A DNA stretch of 64,000 nucleotides, taken from Bryobacterales bacterium. Its GTDB lineage: Bacteria; Acidobacteriota; Terriglobia; Bryobacterales; Bryobacteraceae. The position numbers were made by a program, and so were the translations under genes. The stretch lies in NCBI GenBank assembly GCA_016716385.1, contig JADJWL010000005.1, forward strand, positions 62,001-126,000, read 5' to 3'. The notes under the pieces were generated by a model that saw only the letters and a list, made by a program, of their open reading frames with translations, ran no database searches and was not told the origin of the DNA. Below, in pieces: positions 54,555 through 62,876 of the stretch. The number at the start of each line of letters is the position of its first letter. Positions within the stretch are counted from its first letter, which is position 1.

Positions 54555-55301
54555 ATGGAATCGTTGCAATGGCCGATGATCATTCTGAGCGTTGGGCTCC
54601 AGCTGCTCGTCATTGGAGTTCTCGTCCGCGGCCACTACCGGAACTACCCCATCGCGTTTGCCTATTCTCTGGTTCTCTTTTTCACGACCATCATCGGTGT
54701 CTCGGAATACGCCAAGCTCGGGAAGGTCACGGCGGAGATGTACGGAGCCGTCGAGACCTTCCGGCAGGCGATTCTCTTCCTCGTGGTTCTCTCGTTTGTC
54801 GACTACGCCGTCAAGGACAGCGACCTTCGTTCCCGCATGCGCCTCTACCTGCTGGGACTGGCGCTGATCTGGACCGGGATTTCCTGGACGATGCATTCCG
54901 GCCAACCACTGGCCACGCAAATCACGAAACTGGGTCGTGACTTCGGGCTTGCCTCGGTTGGGCTGAACCTCATTCTGTGGTCTCTGCTAATCTCGAACAA
55001 GCACAAAAATTACCAGCTATTGCTACTGACTGGCGGGCTGGGCCTCCAGTTCACCGGCGAAGCGATCGGGCACTCGCTGCGGCAAATGGCGATCCCGCAA
55101 CGTTCGGTAGAGCTTGCCTATCTTGGAAACCTGGTGCTGGTTGGGGCGCACCTGTTGCGCCTGTATGTGTGGTGGGAAGCGTTCCGGAGGGGAGACTCGA
55201 TCACAGCCGGACCAAAGACCGGACGGCGTCCCTACGTGCTGGAAGCAGAGGGCGCCGCCCGATTCAACTCACTCCCTCATCCGGTCAGCGCAGAGCGCTA
55301 A
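54555..55301 (+). CDS. seven-helix membrane protein of unknown function
   Basis: A 248-residue protein with seven evident hydrophobic helices and a charged, probably cytoplasmic tail (RRGDSITAGPKTGRRPYV). No catalytic motif or known domain is seen; it could be a membrane-bound sensor or an assembly factor. It lies 69 bases after the repeat-protein gene in the same direction. Its 3' end overlaps the convergent OmpA-like gene by 17 bases. Confidence 0.65.
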   Translation: MESLQWPMIILSVGLQLLVIGVLVRGHYRNYPIAFAYSLVLFFTTIIGVSEYAKLGKVTAEMYGAVETFRQAILFLVVLSFVDYAVKDSDLRSRMRLYLLGLALIWTGISWTMHSGQPLATQITKLGRDFGLASVGLNLILWSLLISNKHKNYQLLLLTGGLGLQFTGEAIGHSLRQMAIPQRSVELAYLGNLVLVGAHLLRLYVWWEAFRRGDSITAGPKTGRRPYVLEAEGAARFNSLPHPVSAER

Positions 55302-56043
55302 CCTCTCTACCGGTCTCGGTCAACGACCCTGTCGTATAAACCTTCACCTCGACGCGGCGGCTCTTCGAGCGCGCCTCCCGCGTGGCCTCGTCGCTGACCG
55401 GCTTGCTCTTGCCAAGACCGATCTGGTGAATCCGGTACACAGGGACCTCGTGGGTCACGATCAGATAGTTCACCACAGCCTCGGCCCGGCGACGGCTCAG
55501 AGCCAGATTATAGTCAGCCGGACCGATGGGGTCCGTGAAGCCTTCGACGGCGATCACCCACCGCCCTTCCGGCGACAGGTTGGCGGCCATTTCGTCCAGC
55601 TTCTGCCGGCCTTCCGGCGTCAGCTTGTCCCGGTCAAACCCGAACAGCACCGTCGTGTGCCGGGAGAGTTCGAACTGGTCGAGATTGGCGAACGCAGCCC
55701 GGATTCCAACGAGTTCTTCCCGATTCCGTTCGGACAGAGTCCGCGCTTCACGCGCCACTCCATCGGCGGTCGTCGCTTTGTCGAAGGCCTGGTTGGCCCG
55801 GCCTTCCGCCGTCATCGCCCGTTCCCGTGCGGCGCTGATGCCGGTCTCGGAGCGCTCATCAAGGGACTTGAGATCCCGCTGCGCATCGGCGATCTCCCCG
55901 GAATTGCGGTTGGCCTGGTCGGAAACCTGGTCCACCTTGGCCTGGATCGGTGCGGCGGTGTTGCGGACGAACTTCTTGGTGGCGCAGCCGCTGGCTAGCG
56001 TGGCGCCGGCGATCAGGACCCCAATGGCAACGGTACGGTACAT
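55285..56043 (-). CDS. OmpA-family outer-membrane lipoprotein
   Basis: A 252-residue lipoprotein with a lipobox LASGC (C20). A helical, coiled-coil-prone segment (about residues 30-115) is followed by an OmpA C-terminal peptidoglycan-binding domain (VLFGFDRDKLTPEGRQKLDE, AVEGFTDPIGPADYNLALSRRRAEAVVNYL, IHQIGLGKSKPV). It would link the outer membrane to the cell wall. A GGGAGG ribosome site lies upstream of its ATG. Confidence 0.88.
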   Translation of the reverse strand: MYRTVAIGVLIAGATLASGCATKKFVRNTAAPIQAKVDQVSDQANRNSGEIADAQRDLKSLDERSETGISAARERAMTAEGRANQAFDKATTADGVAREARTLSERNREELVGIRAAFANLDQFELSRHTTVLFGFDRDKLTPEGRQKLDEMAANLSPEGRWVIAVEGFTDPIGPADYNLALSRRRAEAVVNYLIVTHEVPVYRIHQIGLGKSKPVSDEATREARSKSRRVEVKVYTTGSLTETGREVSALR

Positions 56044-56147
56044 AGCGTTTCTTCAACCTCCCGTCCTGTAGACTGCATCTGCCATTCCATACTTGCAAGT
56101 CTTTTCGATGCAATGTGTTGTGCTAGCATGGGCAGTATCCGTCAGGT

Positions 56148-56157
56148 AAGGTTTACC
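56148..56157 (+). other. AAGGTTTACC, also present upstream of the repeat-protein gene
   Basis: The same ten bases occur at 53891-53900, in both places preceded by AGG with one base difference in spacing. Here they lie between the divergent OmpA-like and oxidoreductase genes. A shared regulator is possible; chance is not excluded. Confidence 0.2.
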
Positions 56158-56244
56158 CGCCGGCCAGTGAAAATTTCCCTGATCCGGGCAGCTTCGGGCG
56201 GTACAATCTGAATGAGATCCAAAGATCTGCGGGAGATTTGAACC

Positions 56245-57570
56245 ATGAGCGAAGGCACGTATCCCCGTCGCGATTTTGTGAAGAAGGCCACGCAGCTCGG
56301 CGCCGCCCTCGGGGTGGCAGGGCGGGCGATGGCGGCAGGCAAGGCGGCGTCCAACCGGGTTGTGGGCGCTAATGACCGGATTCAGCTTGGCGTGATCGGC
56401 GTCGGCGGCAGGGGAGCGTACCTGGCGCGCGAGTTCGCCGGGATCGGCGAACGGACGAACGACTGCCAGGTCGTGGCGGTGTGCGATGTCTGGCAGCGCC
56501 GCGTGACCGAGAACAAGGAGCGCGTCAAGTGCGATGGCTATCTCGACTACCGTGAGATCATCAACCGGCCGGACATCGACGGGGTCGTGATTGCCACGCC
56601 CGATCACTGGCACGCCAAGATCGCGCTTGAGGCGATGGACCGCGGCAAGGACGTCTACGTCGAGAAGCCGATGTGCCATACGATCGAGGAAGCCAAGCAG
56701 CTCTCCCAAACTGTGCGGGAAACCAGACGCGTGTTGCAGGTGGGCTCCCAGACCACGTCATCCGATCAGTGGCACAAGGCGAAGAAGGCGATCGGCGAAG
56801 GCATGATCGGGAAGATGATCATGAGCCAGGGAACCTATCACCGCAACTCGGTCGAAGGCGAGTGGAACTGGAAAATCGATCCGAACGCCGGTCCGGACGC
56901 CAAGGGCGATGACTACATCGATTGGAAGGGTTGGCTCGGCCCCGCGCCCAAGCGCTCCTGGGACCCCGACCGCTTCTTCCGGTTCCGCAAATACTGGGAC
57001 TATTCGGGCGGCATTGCCACCGACCTGTTCTTCCACGTCGTGGCGCCCCTCAACATCTGCTGGGGCGAGGCGCAGTTCCCGAGCCGCGTCACGGCATCGG
57101 GCGGGATCTACGCGTTCGACGACCGCGAAGTGCCCGACACGTTCCACCTGATTGCGGAGTTCGACCGGGGGCACTCCCTGGTCCTGAGTTCGTCGATGGC
57201 CAACAGCCACCACAGCCCGGGACTGATTCGCGGGCGCGAGGCGTCCCTGGTCATGGTGGAGCATGGCCGGTTCGAGGGACATGCCGACTACATCTCGGTC
57301 ATTCCTGAGGAGAGAGTGATCACCGCCGACTACAAAGCACGGTTCGGCTCGGCGCCGATCCAGATTCCGATCGAGAAGACGGAGCGCTGGGTCCACATGC
57401 AGAACTTCCTTGACTGTATGCGCAGCCGCCAGAAGCCAACCCTCGACGTGGATACAGCGACCCGCGCTCAGGTGTTGATCACGATGGCCGTGCAGTCGTA
57501 CCGCGAAGGCCGGATGCTTTACTGGGATGCGGACAAGATGCGCGTTTCCGCCAAGCCGGTCCGATCCTGA
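56245..57570 (+). CDS. Tat-exported Gfo/Idh/MocA family oxidoreductase
   Basis: A 441-residue protein with a Tat signal (YPRRDFVKKATQLGAALGVAG) and a Rossmann motif GVIGVGGRGAYLA. Other marks are ATPDHWHAKIALEAM, VYVEKPMCHTIEEAKQL (EKP site) and a C-terminal domain with WDYSGGIATDLFFHVV. Tat export implies that it folds with its NAD(P) cofactor before transport. Members act on sugars in the periplasm, for example forming 3-keto-glycosides. A possible -10 (TACAAT) lies near 56200. Confidence 0.88.
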   Translation: MSEGTYPRRDFVKKATQLGAALGVAGRAMAAGKAASNRVVGANDRIQLGVIGVGGRGAYLAREFAGIGERTNDCQVVAVCDVWQRRVTENKERVKCDGYLDYREIINRPDIDGVVIATPDHWHAKIALEAMDRGKDVYVEKPMCHTIEEAKQLSQTVRETRRVLQVGSQTTSSDQWHKAKKAIGEGMIGKMIMSQGTYHRNSVEGEWNWKIDPNAGPDAKGDDYIDWKGWLGPAPKRSWDPDRFFRFRKYWDYSGGIATDLFFHVVAPLNICWGEAQFPSRVTASGGIYAFDDREVPDTFHLIAEFDRGHSLVLSSSMANSHHSPGLIRGREASLVMVEHGRFEGHADYISVIPEERVITADYKARFGSAPIQIPIEKTERWVHMQNFLDCMRSRQKPTLDVDTATRAQVLITMAVQSYREGRMLYWDADKMRVSAKPVRS

Positions 57571-57578
57571 CGCCGCGC

Positions 57579-58115
57579 ATGAGTCCCTACAAGCTGCTTT
57601 CCACGCGGGAGGTGTACCGCACCCCCTGGCTCCGGGTCCGCGAAGACCGAGTCACGGCTCCGGACGGCTCGGACGCCACCTTCAGCGTGGTCGAGAGCAA
57701 ACCTGGTTCGACTGTGGTAGCCATCGACGCGGCCCAGAGGGTGTGGCTCATTCGCGAGTACAAGTACGGCGTGGGCCGCGAATGCATTGAGGCGGTCAGT
57801 GGCGGCATCGAACCCGGGGAGAGCGCCCTCGACGCCGCCCGCCGGGAACTCGAAGAAGAAGCCGGCGTTGTCGCCAGCGACTGGTTGGAACTCGGCCACG
57901 TGGACCCGTTCACGGCCGTGGTTGCTTCGCCGAACTACCTGTTCGTCGCCCGCGGCCTCGCGCCTGGCCGCCGCCAGTTGGATGCGACCGAAGTGATTCA
58001 CCCGTTCCAGGTGAACTTCGCCGAAGCCGTCGACATGGTCCTGCGGGGAGACATCACACATTCGGCGAGCTGCCTGGCGATCCTCAAGGCTCACCTGGCT
58101 GGCGTTTGCGGTTGA
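57579..58115 (+). CDS. NUDIX hydrolase, ADP-ribose pyrophosphatase-like
   Basis: A 178-residue enzyme with an intact Nudix box (GGIEPGESALDAARRELEEEAGV, 75-97) and flanking strands typical of ADP-ribose pyrophosphatases (VWLIREYKYGVGRECIEAVSGG, FTAVVASPNYLFVARGL). It would hydrolyse nucleotide sugars to nucleoside monophosphate and sugar phosphate. It begins 8 bases after the oxidoreductase and is probably in the same transcript. Confidence 0.88.
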   Translation: MSPYKLLSTREVYRTPWLRVREDRVTAPDGSDATFSVVESKPGSTVVAIDAAQRVWLIREYKYGVGRECIEAVSGGIEPGESALDAARRELEEEAGVVASDWLELGHVDPFTAVVASPNYLFVARGLAPGRRQLDATEVIHPFQVNFAEAVDMVLRGDITHSASCLAILKAHLAGVCG

Positions 58116-58317
58116 GCTGTCATCTAAGGTTAATCCGCACTGCGCCGCTCCTCTGTACTACAACCTCACAGGACCCCGGATCCATTCCCCAACACAGCGG
58201 TGGTGCCCCATACTGGGAACTCAAGCGCGCCGGATGTTTCGGCCGCACACGAATGTGTCCACACCGAGCGTAGTAAGCCACAAGGCTTCCGTGCTTGGAT
58301 CTTCAATCTCGCCGCAG

Positions 58318-58707
58318 ATGAAGAAACCGCGCGTGTTGGTCGTAGAAGACAATGCCATCAACCGGATGGTGGTTGAGCGTCTGGTCGGCAAGCGGGGCTG
58401 GCCGACCGTCTCCGTTGGGGACGGGTACGCGGCCTTGACGGAATGCCGCCGCCAGGCCTTCGATCTGATCCTCATGGATATCCGGCTGCCCGGCATGAGC
58501 GGGCTCGATGCGGCGGAGCAGATCCGCGCACTGCCTGGCTGCGAGAATGTCCCGATGCTCGCCCTGACCGCTGGAGCTGCCGCCGAAGACCGGCAACAGT
58601 GCTTCGATTCCGGTTTTGATGGCTACTGCACGAAGCCCTTCGGGAAGGAACAGCTTTTCGAAAGAATTGAGGCGGTCCTCGCCGCGAGACGCGACCCGGA
58701 AATTTGA
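58318..58707 (+). CDS. single-domain response regulator
   Basis: A 129-residue receiver domain with the acidic pair E10-D11, phospho-acceptor D54 in ILMDIRLPG, T84 and K106 in YCTKPFGK. There is no output domain, so it signals by protein contact, as in CheY or phosphorelay receivers. ATG 58318 puts the domain at the very start; an open frame upstream to 58234 adds unstructured residues. No kinase gene is adjacent. Confidence 0.85.
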   Translation: MKKPRVLVVEDNAINRMVVERLVGKRGWPTVSVGDGYAALTECRRQAFDLILMDIRLPGMSGLDAAEQIRALPGCENVPMLALTAGAAAEDRQQCFDSGFDGYCTKPFGKEQLFERIEAVLAARRDPEI

Positions 58708-58726
58708 GAACCACCAGAAGACACAC

Positions 58727-58753
58727 CTGAACCGGTCCGGGCTACCGGTTCAG
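58727..58753. terminator. strong hairpin after the response regulator gene
   Basis: Perfect nine-base arms CTGAACCGG and CCGGTTCAG with a nine-base loop, 20 bases after the stop codon. No T tract follows. The rest of the gap to 58941 contains a second small hairpin (GGAGA/TCTCC near 58790) and nothing else recognised. Confidence 0.5.
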
Positions 58754-58941
58754 GGTCCATCCTCGTTGGGAGGCAACACACCAAAAGCGGAGACGCCTCT
58801 CCATGGTGCACGCCGTTGACCAATCCGTAAATGATAGAACCTGCGATTCGAGCCTCGCGGACGGTACGGATTTGCATAGTCAGCCGGGGGGGCAAGTACG
58901 AGAATCGGAAGAAAAGCGCAGAAGAGGCGTACTATAGAGGG

Positions 58942-60135
58942 GTGAGTCCTCCCCCCGCCATGGCCGCCGTCGCGCCCGCATTGCGCGCGTCCTCGGCCCG
59001 GCGCACTCTCGGAGGCTTTGCGCTGAGCGGATTCCTGGCGGCACTGCTCGGCGCGATTCTGCCGGTTTGGGGTTACCACCTGAAGTTTGAGTTCGCCACG
59101 GCCGGACACTACTTCCTTGGCATGGCCGCCGGGACAGCGGTCGCGCACGAGGCCGGACGGCGGCTGCGAGGAAGGTCGTCGCGCTTCCGGCTGAGTCTGG
59201 CGTGTGCGGTCGCCTGCCTGGGGTTGGCTCTCCTGTCGCTGGTGTCGCCGCCCGCCGCCGCCGGATGGCGCATCGGCGGTATGGCTTTGGTGGGATTGGC
59301 GTTGGGTCTGCTCAACGGATCGCTGTTCCAGGCGATCCACCCGAGTTGGCGGCAGGATCCGGCGGCGACGATCAATGTTGCGGGGATCTTCTTCGGCGCC
59401 GGCTGCCTCGTGTCGGCTTTGCTCGCTGGTGCGCTCTTCTATTCCGCGCCAGCGTCCGGAATTCTTGCCCTCATGGCAGTCATTCCCGCTGCCTTCGCTT
59501 TGTTGTACGCCCGGACACCGGCAGCACCTGGGGGGACGACCCCGAGGGGCGATCTCCGGATGAAATTGCTGGGTTTCCGAAATCCGGCGGCGATCCTGTT
59601 GGCTCTCCTTGTCTTCTTCCAGTTCGGCAACGAGTGGTCCGTGGCCGGGTGGCTCCCTGTCTTCCTGATTCATCGGACCGGGATGAGTCCGGAGACATCG
59701 CTCCGCTATCTCGCCATGTACTGGATGGCTCTGACGCTGGGGCGAGTGGCCGCGATGGCGGTCCTGCCCCGCATGCCTCATGGCCGCCTGCTTCTGGGCA
59801 GCGCCGGTGCGGCGCTGTTCGGATGCATCCTCCTGATGGGCACAGACAATGCCGAAGGGGCGGCGGTCGGAGTCCTGCTGGTCGGGTTGGGCTACGCGGC
59901 CGTGTATCCCCTGGTAGCGGAGATGATCGGCCACCGCTTTGCGTACTACCGTCCGGGCCAGTTCAACGGCATCTTCTCCGTCGCCTTGATGGGCGGTCTG
60001 CTGGCGCCAGCCATTCTGGGATATGCGGCCGATGCCTGGGGCGTTGGCACGGTGATGGTGCTTCCCCTCGTGGGGACGTGCATGGTCGTGCTGCTGGTGC
60101 TTCTGATCTGGCTGGAGGCGAAAATCGGAGGATGA
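58942..60135 (+). CDS. major facilitator superfamily transporter
   Basis: A protein of about 397 residues with twelve hydrophobic helices in two halves. The layout resembles sugar/fucose-permease-like MFS members (GNEWSVAGWLPVFLIHRTGMSPETS at the start of the second half). The GTG at 58942 is chosen because an upstream open frame to 58831 lacks hydrophobic text; ATG 58960 is also possible. Its stop overlaps the next start (ATGA). The substrate is unknown. Confidence 0.78.
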   Translation: MSPPPAMAAVAPALRASSARRTLGGFALSGFLAALLGAILPVWGYHLKFEFATAGHYFLGMAAGTAVAHEAGRRLRGRSSRFRLSLACAVACLGLALLSLVSPPAAAGWRIGGMALVGLALGLLNGSLFQAIHPSWRQDPAATINVAGIFFGAGCLVSALLAGALFYSAPASGILALMAVIPAAFALLYARTPAAPGGTTPRGDLRMKLLGFRNPAAILLALLVFFQFGNEWSVAGWLPVFLIHRTGMSPETSLRYLAMYWMALTLGRVAAMAVLPRMPHGRLLLGSAGAALFGCILLMGTDNAEGAAVGVLLVGLGYAAVYPLVAEMIGHRFAYYRPGQFNGIFSVALMGGLLAPAILGYAADAWGVGTVMVLPLVGTCMVVLLVLLIWLEAKIGG

Positions 60136-61574
60136 CCCGCCGGACGGCACTGTCCCTGCTGGCTACGGGAGGGGTTTGGGCGAAAAGCCCCACGTTGCCG
60201 GAGCGGATCCAACGCCTGTTGGAGAATTCCCGGCTTCCGGCGCGCGGCCTGATGGGGATCCTCGTGGAGGATGCCGCCAGCGGCGCCCGGCTGTACGCCC
60301 TGGCGCCGCGCCGCCATTTCGTCCCTGCTTCGAACACCAAGCTGTTCTCGACCGCGCTGGCTCTCACCCGGCTGGGTCCTGACCATCGCTTCCACACGAC
60401 GGCCGTGGCGGACCGGTCTCCGGATTCCAACGGCGCGGTTTCGTGGCTGACCCTGGTGGGAGGCGGTGATCCGAACCTGTCCGGGCGAGCGATTCCATAC
60501 GATCCGGAGGCCGAAGACGGCGAGCCGCTGGCGGCGATCGAAGCGCTTGCCGGACAGGTGGCCGATGCGGGCGTCCGTCGGGTGGACGGACCCATTGTGG
60601 GCGACGACTCGCTCTACCGCTGGGAGCCTTTCCCGGACGGCTGGGCTGGGTCCGACGCGCTGTGGGGCTATGGGGCGCCGGTGAGCGCGCTCAGCATCAA
60701 CGACAACGCGATCCGGCTGCGGGTTCTCTCCGGCGACCCGCCGCGTCTCCGGCTCAGTCCTGCGCTCGAGTACTTCGAGATCGATAACCGTGTGGAAGCT
60801 GGACCGGAGCAGCGGATCCAGGTGGAGCGCGATCCGGGCGGGCGGCAGCTCCGGCTGACCGGGACGCTGCCGGCGAAGCGGGCCGGCGAATCGTTCCTTC
60901 TGGCGGTCGACGATCCCGCGCGGTTCGCCGCCGCTGCCTTGCGCGACGCCCTCACGCGGCGCGGTGTCGCCGTGCGCGGGGATGCCCAGACCCGTCACGC
61001 GACGGACAACGGCACACGGCCGACGGCCGGCGTCGAACTGGCGCGCCTGACGTCGGCGCCGCTGGCGGAGCTGGTGCGGATTGTGAACAAGGTCAGCCAG
61101 AACCTGCACGCGGAGATGCTGCTCCGGGCCGCGGCGCACCATGCCTTCGGAGATGCAAGCCAGGGCGCGGTCGCGAAGCTGCTGCGCGAGTTTCTGGCTT
61201 CGGCCGGCATCCGCGAAGACGCCGTGGACTTACGCGACGCCTCGGGTCTGTCCCGGCTCAATCTGGTGACGCCGGAAGCGGTCGTGCTGCTGCTGCGCTC
61301 GATGTACGGCTCGCCGCACCGGGATCTCTGGATGAGCCTGCTTCCCGTCGCCGGAGAAGACGGCACGCTGCGCTCGCGCATGCGGGCCGCGCCGGCCGCC
61401 GGACGCATTCGCGCCAAGACCGGGACCCTGTCGCACGTCACCGGCCTGTCCGGCTACGCCACACAGGCGGACGGGCAGGTCGTCGCCTTCTCCATCCTGG
61501 CCAACAACCAGGCCGCCCCGTCCAGCGAGGTGCGGCGTCTCGTTGATAAAATAGCGGAAGAGATCGCACGGTAA
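60132..61574 (+). CDS. dacB: D-alanyl-D-alanine carboxypeptidase/endopeptidase (PBP4 family)
   Basis: A 480-residue low-molecular-weight penicillin-binding protein. It has the three active-site motifs SNTK (S67 to K70), SQN (around 322) and KTGT (around 424), and the large insertion between the first two that is typical of PBP4/DacB. It trims or cleaves peptidoglycan peptides in the periplasm. The N-terminal signal is short (MTRRTALSLLATGGVWA). It is translationally coupled to the MFS gene. Confidence 0.9.
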   Translation: MTRRTALSLLATGGVWAKSPTLPERIQRLLENSRLPARGLMGILVEDAASGARLYALAPRRHFVPASNTKLFSTALALTRLGPDHRFHTTAVADRSPDSNGAVSWLTLVGGGDPNLSGRAIPYDPEAEDGEPLAAIEALAGQVADAGVRRVDGPIVGDDSLYRWEPFPDGWAGSDALWGYGAPVSALSINDNAIRLRVLSGDPPRLRLSPALEYFEIDNRVEAGPEQRIQVERDPGGRQLRLTGTLPAKRAGESFLLAVDDPARFAAAALRDALTRRGVAVRGDAQTRHATDNGTRPTAGVELARLTSAPLAELVRIVNKVSQNLHAEMLLRAAAHHAFGDASQGAVAKLLREFLASAGIREDAVDLRDASGLSRLNLVTPEAVVLLLRSMYGSPHRDLWMSLLPVAGEDGTLRSRMRAAPAAGRIRAKTGTLSHVTGLSGYATQADGQVVAFSILANNQAAPSSEVRRLVDKIAEEIAR

Positions 61575-61580
61575 ACGCTT

Positions 61581-61814
61581 ATGCCCATCTTCGAATATGT
61601 GTGTGACGATTGCGGGAGCCGCTTCGAGAAGCTCGTGCGGCGCGCCGCCGAGTCGTCGGACGTGACATGCCCTTCGTGCGGGACGCCGCGGCTGACGCAG
61701 CAGCTTTCCACCTTTGCCGCTCACGCGGGGAACGGTTCGTCGCAGGGTGCGGCGGAAATGCCCGCCTGCCCCGGCGGCATGTGTTCCAACCCGATGGTCT
61801 GCGGCCGCAACTGA
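61581..61814 (+). CDS. FmdB-family zinc ribbon protein
   Basis: A 77-residue protein with the FmdB zinc ribbon: MPIFEYVCDDCG (C8, C11) and TCPSCG (C30, C33), followed by a Gly/Ala-rich tail with further Cys residues. The family is proposed to be regulatory. It ends four bases before the first copy of the pyk-end repeat. Confidence 0.85.
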   Translation: MPIFEYVCDDCGSRFEKLVRRAAESSDVTCPSCGTPRLTQQLSTFAAHAGNGSSQGAAEMPACPGGMCSNPMVCGRN

Positions 61815-61818
61815 CGGC

Positions 61819-61874
61819 CGGAGCCTACTCCAGCTCCCCGACACGATGAATCTTCATGAGATTCGTCGTGCCGG
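61819..61874. repeat. 56-bp copy of the 3' end of pyk (left boundary)
   Basis: These 56 bases are identical to 63432-63487, which hold the last sixteen or so codons of pyk (NLMKIHRVGELE and stop) plus six bases beyond. Homology stops sharply at both ends. The two copies bound the small island with two secreted-protein genes. Confidence 0.9.
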
Positions 61875-61947
61875 CTGTTCGTCTTCCAGTGTTTGCTACC
61901 GAGTTGTCGTGCCCGAACCAGAGGATGCCTGCACATAAAATAAAGTA

Positions 61948-61975
61948 TTGACAGGCGCCGGGGGGGGGGTAATAT
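61948..61975 (+). promoter_or_regulatory. candidate phase-variable promoter with a G10 spacer
   Basis: A consensus TTGACA (61948-61953) and TAATAT (61970-61975) are separated by 16 bases, of which the last ten are all G (61960-61969). The ATG of the next gene is at 61982, seven bases after the -10, so the message would be leaderless. Slippage in the G tract would change the spacing of the promoter. Confidence 0.6.
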
Positions 61976-61981
61976 TGGGTC

Positions 61982-62854
61982 ATGTTGATCCTTCGCTGCG
62001 CTGTTCTCGCTGCGTTAGCGGTTGCTGCCGGATCGGAAGCGTTTGCCCAGGCGAAGCCTCTGCCGGGGCCAATTCCAGCGAACGCAATCTCCCTCGACAT
62101 CTCCACCGAGTATGCGGAGCACGGAGTCCACGCGATTGGCCATACCGATCCAGCATTCTTCAAGCAGCTTGCGGCGCTGATCGGCGCCGAGAATGCGACG
62201 GCCAGCGAGGCGGCCCATCCTTTCATGGTCCTGGTGCGGAATGACGCCCGCGAGAACATAGCAAGGGTCTGCATGCGCCTCCCCAGAATCAGCCCTGACG
62301 GACGGCAGATCGAAGGATACATCAACTTCGCGCCAGTTCGTTTCGTCCCGGGCCGGACGATGGTTTTTACGCCGGATCCAGGGCTGACGGCCAGCCTGCA
62401 CCGCGTGATTGCGCCAGGTACGCCGACAGGTCTGAGTTCCGAGCTCCGGGCGGCGTCGGCTGCGATGGTGGCTTCGGTGGACAGCTATCGTTTTCAGAGC
62501 GCAATGGTTTCGCTCGATTCGGTGTGGTTTGAGTCAAAGAAAGTTGTGGGTCCGGATCGCGCGGGGAATATCCAGGAGGAAACCGGGCGGCTCGCTGCAT
62601 TGAAGGCTGTGAGGGATCTCTTGCTTGACCTGTCCGTTGCCGATGCTGACGTGCGAGCGCGGCTGGAAGAGGCCAAGGCCGCCTCCGGATATGACCGCGC
62701 CGCTGGGAGATTCGATCGCGGGGTAACGGCTGCCAGAGGGGTTGCGAGTTCCACTTTGATGATGTGGGACATGCGGAATCGCGCCGACGCCGCGGTCTGG
62801 CTCGGCAATTTGATTGCACAGACTGAACAGGAAGTGGCTCGAATTCACCGCTAA
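61982..62854 (+). CDS. exported protein of unknown function (island gene A)
   Basis: A 290-residue protein with a clear signal peptide (cut near EAFA, residue 22). The mature part is a mixed fold with no known motif; the C-terminal half is helical and charged. No ribosome site precedes the ATG. The last 14 codons are closely matched by a remnant at 63379-63421 (IAQTEIEVGRIHR). No family is recognised, and no transposase or integrase feature is seen in it. Confidence 0.7.
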   Translation: MLILRCAVLAALAVAAGSEAFAQAKPLPGPIPANAISLDISTEYAEHGVHAIGHTDPAFFKQLAALIGAENATASEAAHPFMVLVRNDARENIARVCMRLPRISPDGRQIEGYINFAPVRFVPGRTMVFTPDPGLTASLHRVIAPGTPTGLSSELRAASAAMVASVDSYRFQSAMVSLDSVWFESKKVVGPDRAGNIQEETGRLAALKAVRDLLLDLSVADADVRARLEEAKAASGYDRAAGRFDRGVTAARGVASSTLMMWDMRNRADAAVWLGNLIAQTEQEVARIHR

Positions 62855-62876
62855 AATAGTAAAGGAAGTAACGACA

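Noticed and set aside
53970..54920. A 316-residue minus-strand protein across the repeat
   Set aside because: Open only because the repeat length is a multiple of three; Arg-rich low-complexity text with no start signal.
58754..58941. Possible tRNA or riboswitch in the gap before the MFS gene
   Set aside because: A TTCGAGC-like stretch near 58848 has no pairing T-stem, anticodon arm or acceptor stem.
59202..61574. A 790-residue protein spanning the MFS and PBP4 genes
   Set aside because: The upstream part is an out-of-frame reading of the MFS gene; the real PBP4 start is the ATG at 60132.
61960..61969. G10 tract as pure sequencing artefact
   Set aside because: Length error is possible, but the tract sits between well-matched promoter elements, so it is kept as a candidate with the check stated.
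61825..62325. A minus-strand protein ending in the pyk C-terminus
   Set aside because: It is a chance open frame antisense to gene A that runs into the duplicated pyk end; no start signal or family similarity.
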